A stretch of DNA of 64,000 nucleotides, from assembly GCF_000212735.1 (NCBI RefSeq), contig NC_015510.1, forward strand, positions 3,622,315 through 3,686,314. The letters are read 5' to 3'. The notes beneath the pieces are model-generated. The model was not told the origin of the DNA. It worked only from the letters and a program-made list of their open reading frames with translations, and searched no databases. A program made the position numbers and the translations under genes. Shown here piece by piece: positions 42,425 through 51,885 of the stretch. The stretch is from Haliscomenobacter hydrossis DSM 1100. GTDB lineage: Bacteria; Bacteroidota; Bacteroidia; Chitinophagales; Saprospiraceae. Within the stretch, counting starts at the first letter, position 1. Each line of letters starts with the position of its first letter.

Positions 42425-43085
42425 ATTCAAAATATTCCTTTATGGTCTAACTTGTGTCAATTTGATTTTTGTAAGTATTATAGCTATCAAATTATTAAAT
42501 CGATATTACAAACGAGAATGGATAGTTATCCATGCCGATATGATGGAGAGTATAAGTCCATCAAAAGTTTACTTTATTGGAGATAGCCAAATGGATAATC
42601 TTTGTGGGTTAAAACAAGATGCTAAGAAGATCAGATGTATTACTGCTCCAGGTATAAGTATCCTTCAACTAAAGGAATTATTGGAAAAAGGTAATCGAAA
42701 AGTGTCCCCCAGTAAAGTTTTTATACTTCTGGGTATTAACGATTTAAGAAGTGGCAGTACAGTTGAACATGCCTTAAAAAGTTATGAAAGCATGCTTCAA
42801 ACCTGCCAGAAAAAATTCCCTCAAAGCACCTGCTATTTAATTAGCCTATTGCCGATTATTGAATCTGTTCCCATTAATAATGGCCTTAAAAATGCATCAA
42901 TTGTAAAGTTTAACCATGGAGTGAAAGGGTTTGCTCAAACTAAGGGTATTTATTATCTCCCTATCTACGAATTGATTAGTCGAGGGGATTCGCTTCCAAT
43001 GGAATACACTTTTGATGGGCTTCACTTGAATTCCTTAGGGAATACATTGCTTTATCAAGCCATATATGGATTTGCAAATTTCTAA
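42414..43085 (+). CDS. SGNH/GDSL-type hydrolase, membrane anchored
   Basis: I take the ATG at 42414 (223 residues), which puts one hydrophobic anchor at about 6-28. The SGNH residues are all visible: Ser in VYFIGDSQMDN, Asn in LLGINDLRSG and the Asp/His pair in DGLHLNSLGN. Acyltransferase 3 proteins are often fused or coupled to such domains, which pass an acyl group to the sugar; the gene overlap with 41336 supports this pairing. Confidence 0.85.
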   Translation: MSRKFKIFLYGLTCVNLIFVSIIAIKLLNRYYKREWIVIHADMMESISPSKVYFIGDSQMDNLCGLKQDAKKIRCITAPGISILQLKELLEKGNRKVSPSKVFILLGINDLRSGSTVEHALKSYESMLQTCQKKFPQSTCYLISLLPIIESVPINNGLKNASIVKFNHGVKGFAQTKGIYYLPIYELISRGDSLPMEYTFDGLHLNSLGNTLLYQAIYGFANF

Positions 43086-44508
43086 ACCTAATTCTAATAC
43101 ATCAATCATAAATACGGTTGCCTTGTTGGTGTTTTTACCGTGCTTATTGATTTTATCCACTAATACTTTAGTGACGTTGTATTCATTCCTGGTGATTTTA
43201 GTAGTTTTTAACTTACTTTGGAAACCTGGTCACCCCCCTATTATATTTCTTTGTCTTGCGTTACAATGGGTACAGGCTTCAACCAGAATTTTTCAAGCCA
43301 ACTTAGCTGGCCTGACATTAAAAGAATATGACCATTCCTCCAATGCTGAGCCTGCTGTTTTGATTGCTCTCACCTCACTCTTGTTACTTGGTGTTATCAT
43401 TGGAGGGCTTCTTAAAAAGACATCCCTTAAACAGGATGTTATATACAATCATTTAGAAAAAATCCAACTAAATAGACTGGTGCTTGTTTATTTAGTTGTT
43501 ACAATTATTTTTCCACTACTAAATCGATTTGCCTCTGGAGGACTTGCGCAAATTGTAGGTAGTTTACAAACCCTAAAATGGGCACTTTACAGCCTTCTCG
43601 TTTTAGCCTCAATTAAACAAGGTAGATATCAATTAGTCACTTTTGGAATATTCATTATTGAGTTACTTTTGGGGTTTATAAGTTATTTCTCTTCCTATAG
43701 AGACGTCTTATTTGTTACCTTGATTACGTACTTTATCGTCCATAACAGAATAGTATTTAAAAACCTATTATTGGCGACGGTGTTTGTTGTATTATTATTT
43801 AATGTATTTGTTGTTTGGACGGGTATAAAAACCGAATATAGAAATTTTTTGAACACGGGGTCTTCTCAGAGTGTTAATGTTTCCAGTCAAGAGGCCCTTA
43901 GCCAATTGGGTTACTTATTGTCTAACTATTCATCATCTCAATATTCAAAGGATTTGCAGTCATCTCTTGATCGACTTCAATATTCCCAAATGACTCAATA
44001 TTGTATGGATTATGTTCCTATTGGAACCCCTCACACCAATGGTCAATTATGGGTCAACGCCGTTTCGCATGTGTTTATGCCACGAATACTTTTTCCAGAC
44101 AAGGCAATTCTGGATGACACTGCCTTAGCAAGAAAATACACTGGTTTTTCTTGGTATGGCGCAGGTGCAGGTACTTCAATAAGTTTAGGTTACGTTGCTG
44201 AGTCATATGTCGATTTTGGCTATTTTCTTTTTTTTATTCCAGTTGTTTTTTTAGGCATGCTAATTGGAACAATATATAAATTTTTAATTAATGAGCCTAG
44301 CAAATATATAATACTTAATCTTGGCATGATTATACCTATACTTCTCCCATTTCAGTTGTTGGAAATCTCTAGCACAAAACTGGTTGGAGGAATTATAATG
44401 AATTCTATAGTATTTATATTTGTAATTAGGCTTTTCATATACCCATTAATTTTTAATTTTATTTATCGAAATGACAATAAGTGTGCTGAAAAACAAAGTT
44501 TTAAGTGA
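43066..44508 (+). CDS. Wzy-like oligosaccharide polymerase, copy 1
   Basis: The 480-residue protein has about 11 hydrophobic helices and one large extracytoplasmic loop (about 250-390). The loop contains VFMPRILFPDK (about 332-342) and later KYTGFSWYG, GYVAESYVDFG. The MPRxxxPxK and ExYxxFG pattern marks a group of O-antigen-polymerase-like proteins, and recurs at 56766. A polymerase next to ABC-type export genes is unusual, because ABC-exported glycans are normally finished in the cytoplasm. Very AT-rich; its start overlaps the previous gene by 20 bases. Confidence 0.78.
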   Translation: MDLQISKPNSNTSIINTVALLVFLPCLLILSTNTLVTLYSFLVILVVFNLLWKPGHPPIIFLCLALQWVQASTRIFQANLAGLTLKEYDHSSNAEPAVLIALTSLLLLGVIIGGLLKKTSLKQDVIYNHLEKIQLNRLVLVYLVVTIIFPLLNRFASGGLAQIVGSLQTLKWALYSLLVLASIKQGRYQLVTFGIFIIELLLGFISYFSSYRDVLFVTLITYFIVHNRIVFKNLLLATVFVVLLFNVFVVWTGIKTEYRNFLNTGSSQSVNVSSQEALSQLGYLLSNYSSSQYSKDLQSSLDRLQYSQMTQYCMDYVPIGTPHTNGQLWVNAVSHVFMPRILFPDKAILDDTALARKYTGFSWYGAGAGTSISLGYVAESYVDFGYFLFFIPVVFLGMLIGTIYKFLINEPSKYIILNLGMIIPILLPFQLLEISSTKLVGGIIMNSIVFIFVIRLFIYPLIFNFIYRNDNKCAEKQSFK

Positions 44509-45547
44509 ATTTAAATTGCTTTACTTGTTATTTAAAAACTCGAAAACACTACTACCAAACATAAAATTTGGACCCGGAGGCTTCAGACTTCTACTCTCTT
44601 TAACTGTGGTCTGTTACCACATCACCTCTTTTGTTTTTATTGGCCATTTTGCCGTTTATTCTTTTTTCATTTTGAGTGGTTTTTGGGTGTCAAAAATGTT
44701 TCAGGAGAAATATTTGCCTCAGCAGAATCCTGTGCGCACCTATTTGATTAGCCGTTTTTTGCGCATTTATCCATTGTATTTGTTCCTTTTGCTTTTGGCC
44801 TTGCCAGTGTTGTATTACGAAGATGCCGGCTTTTTTCAACAGGAAAGTATATGGGACTACAGTCTGTTTTGGCTTACCAACCTTGGCCTTTTGGGGCAGC
44901 ATTTATTCGGCCAATCGATACTTGTTCCAGCCTGGTCTTTGGACCTTGAGGTGCAGTTTTATGTGTTGCTACCCTTGCTTTTTTACGTGCTAAAGCAAAA
45001 AAAGCACTTTGTATACCTATTCATAGTTTCTTCTGTTGCCGCACTGCTCATTTATTGGTTTGAAGTTCCGTTTCTAAACAGGACAGTGCTGTATTTTTTG
45101 CCTTTCTTTTTGCTGGGCATCTTGATGTACTTATTTGATTGGAAGTTTTCGCAGAGCGTCGTTCGATTATCCTGGTTGATTACGCTGGGGATCGTATTGC
45201 TGCACTATGTGTTTCCAGCCAATACGGTACAGGATAAAAACAGCTTGTACAATGAATGGTTAAACTGTGTACTGGCGGTATCCATCATTCCTTTCATTGC
45301 GCATAATGTAAAACAAAAAAGCGATGCCATCGATCAAACCCTTGGTAGCCTGTCCTATACCGTCTACCTGTTCCATTGGGTTTTGATATGGCCGTACGGG
45401 GATTATGTAGAAGATATGTCCACACTGCAAAAAATGGTGTATGCTCCAATTTACCTGATTTTGGTAGTGCTTGGCTCTTCATTAATTTATTTTTACGTTG
45501 AGCCCTTCTTCTCAAAGTGGAGAGCTTATTTTTTGGGTATGCCTTAA
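44471..45547 (+). CDS. Acyltransferase 3 family membrane protein
   Basis: The 358-residue protein has FRLLLSLTVVCYHITSFVFI (about 39-58), FFILSGFWVSKMF, YLISRFLRIYPLYLFL and WSLDLEVQFYVLLP, as OafA-type acyltransferases do. The gene begins inside the previous one by 38 bases. GC rises towards its 3' end. It ends the tightest part of the operon; 57 bases follow before the next gene. Confidence 0.88.
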   Translation: MTISVLKNKVLSEFKLLYLLFKNSKTLLPNIKFGPGGFRLLLSLTVVCYHITSFVFIGHFAVYSFFILSGFWVSKMFQEKYLPQQNPVRTYLISRFLRIYPLYLFLLLLALPVLYYEDAGFFQQESIWDYSLFWLTNLGLLGQHLFGQSILVPAWSLDLEVQFYVLLPLLFYVLKQKKHFVYLFIVSSVAALLIYWFEVPFLNRTVLYFLPFFLLGILMYLFDWKFSQSVVRLSWLITLGIVLLHYVFPANTVQDKNSLYNEWLNCVLAVSIIPFIAHNVKQKSDAIDQTLGSLSYTVYLFHWVLIWPYGDYVEDMSTLQKMVYAPIYLILVVLGSSLIYFYVEPFFSKWRAYFLGMP

Positions 45548-45604
45548 TACTTCTTTGTTTTTAATTTATTGAAAGCTAACCCTTAAATATCTTCATAACC
45601 CCAC

Positions 45605-47038
45605 ATGCGAAAAACCAAAATCTGCATCATCGGCCTTGGCACCTACGGCTCTTATTTAACGAAAAGGCTTTTAGAGCACTGTGGTACTTCTGTGGACATT
45701 ACCATCCTGGAAACAGGAGATAAACACACTCAATCCGAGCAAGAAATCGGGTTTAAATCTTCCTCACAGTACTCTAATGCGGCTAGCCAGGGTCGTTTTT
45801 TTGGCCTTGGCGGAACATCCGCAAAATGGGGTGGGCAAATTCTTTTTTTTGACGAACGAGAAAACCCATCTAAGGACTCAATCTGGGAAACAATCATTAC
45901 CCTCAATCAAAAATACAAGCGCCAAGTGCTGAAACAACTCTTAGGTGACAGGCAACTCAAAAAGCTCGATCAATACACCTATGAACAAGGCGCCTTTAAA
46001 ACTGGGCTGTGGCTCAAGTACACCAAGCGAAATCTGTTTCAACGCCTCAGCGCTACCCAATTGGCACAGGTAGAACTCAAGAAAAAAGTCCGTGTCGTTG
46101 CTTTTAAGCAGGACGGGGAAAAAATTCTGGGTGTCATCACGATAAATCAAGAAGGGCTTGAAGAGTATATTGCAGCAGATGTGTTTTATCTCACTGCGGG
46201 GGCGATTGAGTCTTGTCGATTATTGCTACAATCCATGCCAGAGTTAACCCAACAAACAGATCTGGGAAAAAATTTTGGTGACCATATTTCCATAGAACTG
46301 TTGAGGATTTATGGCCAACAGCCCAAGATAGTGGGCATGAGTATAGTGCCCCGCATCATCAATGGGTCACTAGCTACACGACGCTTGATTGTTCAAACTC
46401 AAACTGGACGAATTGGTTTTTTACATCCCATTTACAACAAAGATGTGCAAGTTTTCACCTTGCTCAAATCCATACTTTTTGGCAAGCAGAAAAGCAAAGT
46501 GTCTATCAAAGACTTATTGCACGGCATGCTTTTTCTTTTTCTTTTCGGATCGAAGTACTTATTTTTCAATAAATTACACATACATAAAAACAATTGGAGC
46601 TTACAATTAGATCTTGAGCAAAGTTTTCCCAACACCAATCAATTGTCATTGTCAGGTGAACTGGATATTTATAATCAGAGAGGTGTCAGTTTGAATTGGA
46701 ACATATCAGACGAAGACCGTGCTTGTGTTGCAGAAATCAAAGATCAGGTCATTAATATGTTGAAGCAACAGGGTACTAACTATCATGACATAGCTTCGGA
46801 AAATGACCTCGGTCATAAAATTGAGGATGTATACCACCCCGTTGGATTTATACGAATGGGCACAGATGAACGTGCAGTAGCCAATATGAACTACCAAATC
46901 GAGGGTACGAATAATTTATTCCATTTTTCTACAGCTTTGTTACCTAGTGCCAAAGCCATCAATCCAACTGCGGCTGCATTTTGCTTCATAGAAGATCACT
47001 TAGATCGATCCTATTCTTTCTTAAACAAAGCCATATGA
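45605..47038 (+). CDS. GMC-like FAD-dependent oxidoreductase
   Basis: The 477-residue protein has an N-terminal dinucleotide-binding loop ICIIGLGTYGSYLTKRLLE (5-23), a GLGGTSAKWGGQI segment (about 66-78), LTAGAIESCRLLLQS and a GMC-type C-terminus with YHPVGFIRMGTDE and the ALLPSAKAINPTAAAF end (about 441-456). It would oxidise a sugar or alcohol; together with the aldo/keto reductase just downstream it may change the configuration of a hydroxyl. Stop and next start overlap (ATGA). Confidence 0.82.
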   Translation: MRKTKICIIGLGTYGSYLTKRLLEHCGTSVDITILETGDKHTQSEQEIGFKSSSQYSNAASQGRFFGLGGTSAKWGGQILFFDERENPSKDSIWETIITLNQKYKRQVLKQLLGDRQLKKLDQYTYEQGAFKTGLWLKYTKRNLFQRLSATQLAQVELKKKVRVVAFKQDGEKILGVITINQEGLEEYIAADVFYLTAGAIESCRLLLQSMPELTQQTDLGKNFGDHISIELLRIYGQQPKIVGMSIVPRIINGSLATRRLIVQTQTGRIGFLHPIYNKDVQVFTLLKSILFGKQKSKVSIKDLLHGMLFLFLFGSKYLFFNKLHIHKNNWSLQLDLEQSFPNTNQLSLSGELDIYNQRGVSLNWNISDEDRACVAEIKDQVINMLKQQGTNYHDIASENDLGHKIEDVYHPVGFIRMGTDERAVANMNYQIEGTNNLFHFSTALLPSAKAINPTAAAFCFIEDHLDRSYSFLNKAI

Positions 47039-47907
47039 TTGACATCAGTTTGTTGCAATCACAGCTTCATTTGGGGCTCGGTTGTTCTACTTTTGGGGGT
47101 AGTAAATCCGCCAAAGAAGCTAAACTTATCCTCAACCTGGCTTTTGAGGAAGGAATTAATTATTTTGATTTAGCCAGATCATATGGATATGGCAATGCGG
47201 AGGCCATTGTAGGCGATTTTATTCACGGCAAACGAGACAAGGTGTTCATCTGTTCCAAGTTTGGAATTTTACCCCCCGATCCTAGCTCCGTTAAAGTAAA
47301 ATTGATTGGTTTGGCTCGGACGGTCAAACGAATGGTTCCCGGGCTTAGTAGTGTAGTTCGTCAATCAGCCGCACAAAGTTTTTCCAAAACTGTTTTTACT
47401 CCTGAGTTAGCCCAAAAGTCCTTACACGATAGCCTTCGGGCGCTAAAAACGGATTATCTTGATCTTTTTTTATTGCATGAATGTTCAACTAGTGATGTGA
47501 TGAGGGAAGACGTAGCTGCATATTTGGAAAAAGAACGATCTGCTGGCAAAATCAGACATTGGGGCGGCACTTTTTTGGCAGATGCCAATTTGAAAGAGCT
47601 ATTGAACATTAAAACGAACATTGATGCGCTTCAGTTTAGTTTTGTTGATCACCAGACCTTTTTAAAGCAAAAAACTGACTCGCTAAGAATCCTATTCTCT
47701 GTTTTTTCAATGGCACCACGATTCTCGAACCAAGTAGGCGAGGGTATAAGTGTAGTTTTATCAAAACATAACGAGTTTGAACGATCTTTTTTGCAAGCTT
47801 GCCATGACTTGGAGCGAGGTGTAATCCTGGCTTCGATGAGTTCGAAAGAGCACATTAGACAAAACCTGAGTCTAATGGCGAATTACAAGAATATACTCAT
47901 TGAGTAA
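47035..47907 (+). CDS. Aldo/keto reductase
   Basis: I take the ATG at 47035, overlapping the previous TGA; an upstream ATG at 46981 reads the previous gene in another frame. The 290-residue protein has LGLGCSTFGGSKSAKEAKLI (11-30), INYFDLARSYGYGNAEAIVG (about 40-59) with the catalytic Asp and Tyr, and YLDLFLLHEC (about 141-150). The barrel is slightly shorter than usual at the C-terminal NADPH site. It is likely a sugar oxidoreductase working with the GMC-like enzyme. Confidence 0.85.
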   Translation: MIDISLLQSQLHLGLGCSTFGGSKSAKEAKLILNLAFEEGINYFDLARSYGYGNAEAIVGDFIHGKRDKVFICSKFGILPPDPSSVKVKLIGLARTVKRMVPGLSSVVRQSAAQSFSKTVFTPELAQKSLHDSLRALKTDYLDLFLLHECSTSDVMREDVAAYLEKERSAGKIRHWGGTFLADANLKELLNIKTNIDALQFSFVDHQTFLKQKTDSLRILFSVFSMAPRFSNQVGEGISVVLSKHNEFERSFLQACHDLERGVILASMSSKEHIRQNLSLMANYKNILIE

Positions 47908-49045
47908 TCAATTCACCGTATTACAGATTGCTTCTACCTATAAGCCCGCCTGGACTTATGGGGGGCCAGTAATTAGTACTTCTAGACTGTGTGAAGCTTT
48001 AGTAAAAACTCAAACTGATCTAGAGTTACTGACGACAAGTGCAAATGGTAAAAAAGAGTTAGAAGTGCCGCTGGGCAAAAGATTAAATATAGATGGAGTT
48101 CTGACAACTTATTACCGCCGTTGGATAGGGTATAACATTCATTTTACCCCGGGTTTACTTTGCGCTTTTTTGCAGAAACACAAAAGATTCAAGGTTATTC
48201 ACATACATGAATGGTGGAATTCAGTAGCAGTACTGACAGTTGTATTGTGCAAATGTGTAGGTAGAAAACCCGTACTTACGCCTCGCGGCATGCTAAGTCC
48301 TTACACCTTGCGCAGTCCGCTCAAGCGGCTGTTTCAGCGTTGGGTGGGGGCCTGGTTGTTGCGGGGCACCATTTTACACGCCACTTCGGAGCAGGAAGCA
48401 GCCGAAGCACTGGAGCTGGTGCCCGGTTGGTCGCATTTTATACTACCGAACATCATCGAGTTGCCCGCACTGGGGCAATACCCGCCAGCGCAGAAGGCAA
48501 GCGAGGTGTTCCGCCTGGTTTTTCTCTCGCGGGTGCATCCCAAGAAGGGTTTGGAAAACCTTCTGGCCGCACTGGCTCAGCTGGATTTCCCCTGGCATTT
48601 ACAGGTGGTCGGCACGGGAGAGGCTACTTATTTGGCACAATTACAGGCGGAGGCCAGGGCGCTCGGAATTGCACAGCAGATCGAGTGGCTGGGCTGGCGC
48701 GAGGGTGCCGAAAAATTCCAGTTGTTGGCCAATGCTGACCTCTACGTCTTGCCCTCCCAAAACGAAAATTTTGCCAATGCGGCCTTGGAGGCTTTGTCGG
48801 TGGGTACACCGGTGCTCCTGAGTGCGCAGGTTGGCCTGAGTGCCTACGTACGCACACAAGCCTTGGGCTGGATATACGATGGAACCACAGCAGGGCTTTT
48901 ACAGGCTTTGCAGAGCGCCTATACCGCTGCAGGCCAACGTACTGAAATTCGGCAAAAAGCCCCCAGCCTGGTCCTTGCTGATTTTGGTGCGGAAAGAATC
49001 GCTCAGCAGTACCTGGCAGCCTACCAAAACTTCGGGCTTCTGTAA
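47900..49045 (+). CDS. Glycosyltransferase family 4 (mosaic gene)
   Basis: The 381-residue GT4 starts at TTG 47900, eight bases inside the previous gene. It has YKPAWTYGGPVISTSRLCEA (14-33), HIHEWWNSVAV, LTPRGMLSPYTLRSPLKRL and the C-half VFLSRVHPKKGLENLLAALA, then VLPSQNENFANAALEALSVG. GC by hand count is about 38% at 48001-48120 and 57% at 48541-48660, with the change near the conserved PRGML codons (about 48.28 kb). The N-half therefore seems foreign and the C-half native, with the junction in a conserved motif. Confidence 0.88.
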   Translation: MSNQFTVLQIASTYKPAWTYGGPVISTSRLCEALVKTQTDLELLTTSANGKKELEVPLGKRLNIDGVLTTYYRRWIGYNIHFTPGLLCAFLQKHKRFKVIHIHEWWNSVAVLTVVLCKCVGRKPVLTPRGMLSPYTLRSPLKRLFQRWVGAWLLRGTILHATSEQEAAEALELVPGWSHFILPNIIELPALGQYPPAQKASEVFRLVFLSRVHPKKGLENLLAALAQLDFPWHLQVVGTGEATYLAQLQAEARALGIAQQIEWLGWREGAEKFQLLANADLYVLPSQNENFANAALEALSVGTPVLLSAQVGLSAYVRTQALGWIYDGTTAGLLQALQSAYTAAGQRTEIRQKAPSLVLADFGAERIAQQYLAAYQNFGLL

Positions 49046-49107
49046 GCCCCCGCGATCGTCGATCCCAAAATGCTCGCTAACGCGAGCGGGCTCGACGATC
49101 GCGGGCT
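49045..49107 (+). terminator. Hairpin after the GT4 gene
   Basis: The arms CGCGATCGTCGA (49051-49062) and TCGACGATCGCG (49092-49103) pair perfectly, with more pairing outside and a second small hairpin (GCTCGCTAACGCGAGC) inside. It starts at the stop codon and is followed by TTTAAAT. It may end the long operon. Confidence 0.6.
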
Positions 49108-49152
49108 TTAAATCTTACGTAGCTCTAGCCATCGGCTTTTTACTTCATTTTT

Positions 49153-49938
49153 ATGATGAACTACGCTTCCAACATCACTCCCCTCATCCTCACCTACAAC
49201 GAAGCACCCAACCTGCAACGGGTGCTGGAGCGTTTAACCTGGGCAAAACAAATCCTGATCATCGACAGTGGCAGTACCGACGAAACGCTGGCCATTGCGG
49301 CCACTTTTCCGCAGGTGCGGGTCATCCAACGGCCGTTTGATTCTTTTGCCGAGCAATGCAATTTTGGCTTGCAGCACATCGATACCGAATGGGTCTTGTC
49401 GCTGGATGCCGATTACGTGCTGGATGCGGAGCTGGAGGCTTTTTTGCAAAATTTTGCCCTTAGCACACATCCAGAAGCGGGCTTTGAGGTGCGCTTCAAA
49501 TATGCCATTTACGGGAAACCCTTGCGGGGTACTTTGTATCCAAAGCGCAAAGTCTTGTACCGCCGTACCCTGGCGCAGTACCTCAACGACGGGCATTCCC
49601 ACAAGGTGCAGATAACAGGCAGCATTGGCTTGTTGCCGGGGTACATCCACCACGACGACCGTAAATCACTGTCCCGCTGGCTTTGGGCGCAAGACCGTTA
49701 TGTACAGCAGGAAATCGCCAAATTTCAGTCATCCGATAGGGGCCCTTCCCGCTTCAATGACTGGGTGCGCAAGCAGATTGTCCTGGCACCTTTTGTGGTG
49801 TTTTTTTATTGTTTGATTTTGAAAGGAGGCATTTTGGATGGTTGGCGGGGCTGGTATTACGCATTTCAGCGGATGCTGGCGGAGTTGTTGTTGACTTTGC
49901 ACTTGTTGGAGGAGAAGATGGGGCGGAAGCAGGAATAA
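49153..49938 (+). CDS. Glycosyltransferase family 2 (WaaE/KdtX-like)
   Basis: The 261-residue protein has ITPLILTYNEAPNLQRVLER (8-27), ILIIDSGSTDETLAIA, FNFGLQ-like CNFGLQHIDTEWVLSLDAD (72-90) and later HSHKVQITGSIGLLPGYIHH, the layout of the LPS core beta-glucosyltransferase-like group. It is GC-rich like the right flank and has its own spacing of about 107 bases from the operon. Either ATG (49153 or 49156) may be used. Confidence 0.88.
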   Translation: MMNYASNITPLILTYNEAPNLQRVLERLTWAKQILIIDSGSTDETLAIAATFPQVRVIQRPFDSFAEQCNFGLQHIDTEWVLSLDADYVLDAELEAFLQNFALSTHPEAGFEVRFKYAIYGKPLRGTLYPKRKVLYRRTLAQYLNDGHSHKVQITGSIGLLPGYIHHDDRKSLSRWLWAQDRYVQQEIAKFQSSDRGPSRFNDWVRKQIVLAPFVVFFYCLILKGGILDGWRGWYYAFQRMLAELLLTLHLLEEKMGRKQE

Positions 49939-49961
49939 TGGATTTTGTAGTCACAAATCCC

Positions 49962-49969
49962 TAAATTTG
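49962..49969 (+). promoter_or_regulatory. Candidate -7 box (TAAATTTG) before the AAA protein
   Basis: The box fits TAnnTTTG but lies only five bases from the ATG at 49974, which would make a leaderless message; a TTTTG lies 14 bases upstream, closer than usual. Confidence 0.25.
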
Positions 49970-49973
49970 TCGC

Positions 49974-51509
49974 ATGGCTAGATTGAAGTATCCGATTGGT
50001 ATCCAGGATTTTCGAGAAATCCGTACAAAGGGGTACCATTACCTCGATAAAACTACGTTTATCCACCGCATATTGACGGAGGGGAAATACTATTTCCTAT
50101 CCCGTCCACGGCGTTTTGGCAAATCGCTGTTGTTGTCTACCATCAAAGAGATTTACAGCGGCAGCCGCGAATTATTTGAGGATTTGTGGATTGCAGATCA
50201 TTGGGACTGGGACAAACGCCATCCAGTTGTCCACATCAAATTTGCCAAAAGTGATTACCAAGGCCTGGGCCTGGCGCAGGCTATATTCAATGAGTTGGAC
50301 AAATCAGCGGCGGAACTCGGCGTAACTTTGAGCAAAGCGACCTTCAAAGAGCGATTTGAGGAGCTCCTGATGGTCACCACGCTTGCTCAGGGGCGGGTAG
50401 TACTGTTGGTGGATGAATACGACAAACCCATCATCGACTACCTGGAAGCTCCTGAACAAGCCAAAGCCAACCGCGAGGTGCTCAAGCAGTTTTATTCGGT
50501 ACTCAAAGACGCCGATCCGTATCTGGAGTTGGTGTTCATCACCGGGGTGAGCAAGTTTTCGAAAGTGAGTATTTTTTCGGATCTGAACAATTTGAATGAC
50601 CTAACCCTTCATCTGCAGTACAGCACTTTATTGGGTATTACACCCGAAGAGTTGGAAAAGCATTTTGGTGAGGTACTCACCCAGATGGAAGCAAAAACGC
50701 CCGATATCCGCCATTGGGTTCGCCGAATGTACAATGGGTACTCATGGGATGGTCAGCACCACGTATACAACCCTTTTTCCATTCTCAATTTTTTGAGTAG
50801 TAGTTCCTTGCGGAATTATTGGTTTGAAACAGGCACCCCTACTTTTTTAATTGATTTGATGCGTAAGGTTGGGCGTTTTGTGTGGAACGAAGATGAGTTT
50901 GTAGCCTTACTAGACCTAGCTAGTTTTGACCTGGAGCGCATTGACCCGGCTACCATCCTTTTTCAAACCGGGTATTTGAGCATTACAGAACTGAACGAGC
51001 CCGAAGGCTGGTGCAAACTCAATTACCCCAATCAGGAGGTACGTGCCAGCCTGGAGCAATTGCTGCTAGCAGCCTACCAGTATCGCATTGGATCTGGCCT
51101 GCCCACAGTGCTAGAATTGCGCCAAGCTTTGGAGCGAAACAATCTGGATCGGGTGGTTGAAATCATCAACACTGCATTTTCCGACATCCCGCACGATCTT
51201 TGGAAGGGTGCGACTGAACTCCACTACCACGCCTTGGTACATCTCACCTTTAGCCTCCTCGGCAATTACCTCAAGAGTGAAGTCAACAGCTCGCTGGGGC
51301 GTTGTGACGCCATTGTGCAAACTGCTACCCATATCTATGCTTTCGAATTCAAACTAGAGCAAAGTGCGGCCATAGCCATCCAACAAATCATCGATAAAAA
51401 CTACCTGGGGCCGTTTCAATTGGACACTCGGCAGAAAGTAGCGGTGGGGATTAATTTTTCGCGGGAGAAGCGGGGGGTGGATGAGTTTGATTGGCAGGAA
51501 ATCGCTTAG
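49974..51509 (+). CDS. AAA-ATPase-like protein with PD-(D/E)XK nuclease domain
   Basis: The 511-residue protein is of the AAA-ATPase-like (PF09820 type) plus PD-(D/E)XK (PDDEXK_9 / DUF1703) group. It opens YPIGIQDFREIRTKGYHYLD, has a Walker A-like RPRRFGKSLLL (44-54), a Walker B-like VVLLVDEYDKPIID (about 142-155) and ends in the nuclease signature GRCDAIVQT ... YAFEFKLEQS (about 442-463). Such proteins are abundant and multi-copy in Bacteroidota; function is unknown, perhaps mobile or defensive. It breaks the polysaccharide cluster. Confidence 0.88.
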   Translation: MARLKYPIGIQDFREIRTKGYHYLDKTTFIHRILTEGKYYFLSRPRRFGKSLLLSTIKEIYSGSRELFEDLWIADHWDWDKRHPVVHIKFAKSDYQGLGLAQAIFNELDKSAAELGVTLSKATFKERFEELLMVTTLAQGRVVLLVDEYDKPIIDYLEAPEQAKANREVLKQFYSVLKDADPYLELVFITGVSKFSKVSIFSDLNNLNDLTLHLQYSTLLGITPEELEKHFGEVLTQMEAKTPDIRHWVRRMYNGYSWDGQHHVYNPFSILNFLSSSSLRNYWFETGTPTFLIDLMRKVGRFVWNEDEFVALLDLASFDLERIDPATILFQTGYLSITELNEPEGWCKLNYPNQEVRASLEQLLLAAYQYRIGSGLPTVLELRQALERNNLDRVVEIINTAFSDIPHDLWKGATELHYHALVHLTFSLLGNYLKSEVNSSLGRCDAIVQTATHIYAFEFKLEQSAAIAIQQIIDKNYLGPFQLDTRQKVAVGINFSREKRGVDEFDWQEIA

Positions 51510-51524
51510 TGCATTAACATTAAT

Positions 51525-51811
51525 TTATCCTTGATCTTGAACGCTAGCCTGATCGGAGATTTCTCGGTTTAGAAATTCATCGATAGCCGCTTGTACATCT
51601 TCCAATTGCAGGTTGAGAATGGTAGCGATCCGCTCTGCGCTGAAACTTCCTGCATCAATTCGGGTACTGCGTTTTTGAGGAGTTCTTCATCGCGTTTGGC
51701 TTCCCCGATTTCGATGCCTTGCTCGATGCCTTGAGCAAGACCTTGTTTTTTAAATTCTGCCTGGATAGCTTCTTCGAATCCCATGGGTTGATTTGCTTTG
51801 GTGATGACCAT
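51525..51811 (-). pseudogene. Frameshifted C-terminal part of an Rpn-type protein
   Basis: On the minus strand the frame from 51811 reads MGFEEAIQAEFKKQGLAQGI and a Glu/Lys coiled coil, then turns into nonsense near 51650. In another frame the text continues AERIATILNLQLEDVQAAID to a TAA at 51525, like the tips of the Rpn-type tails at 16233 and 18390. One indel explains it. No nuclease domain remains. Confidence 0.65.
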
Positions 51812-51885
51812 TAAATCCTGTTCAAATTTAGTTTTTATTCAAATACTAAGTTCCCTCACATGACCCCTTCACGGAAATATTCGTT

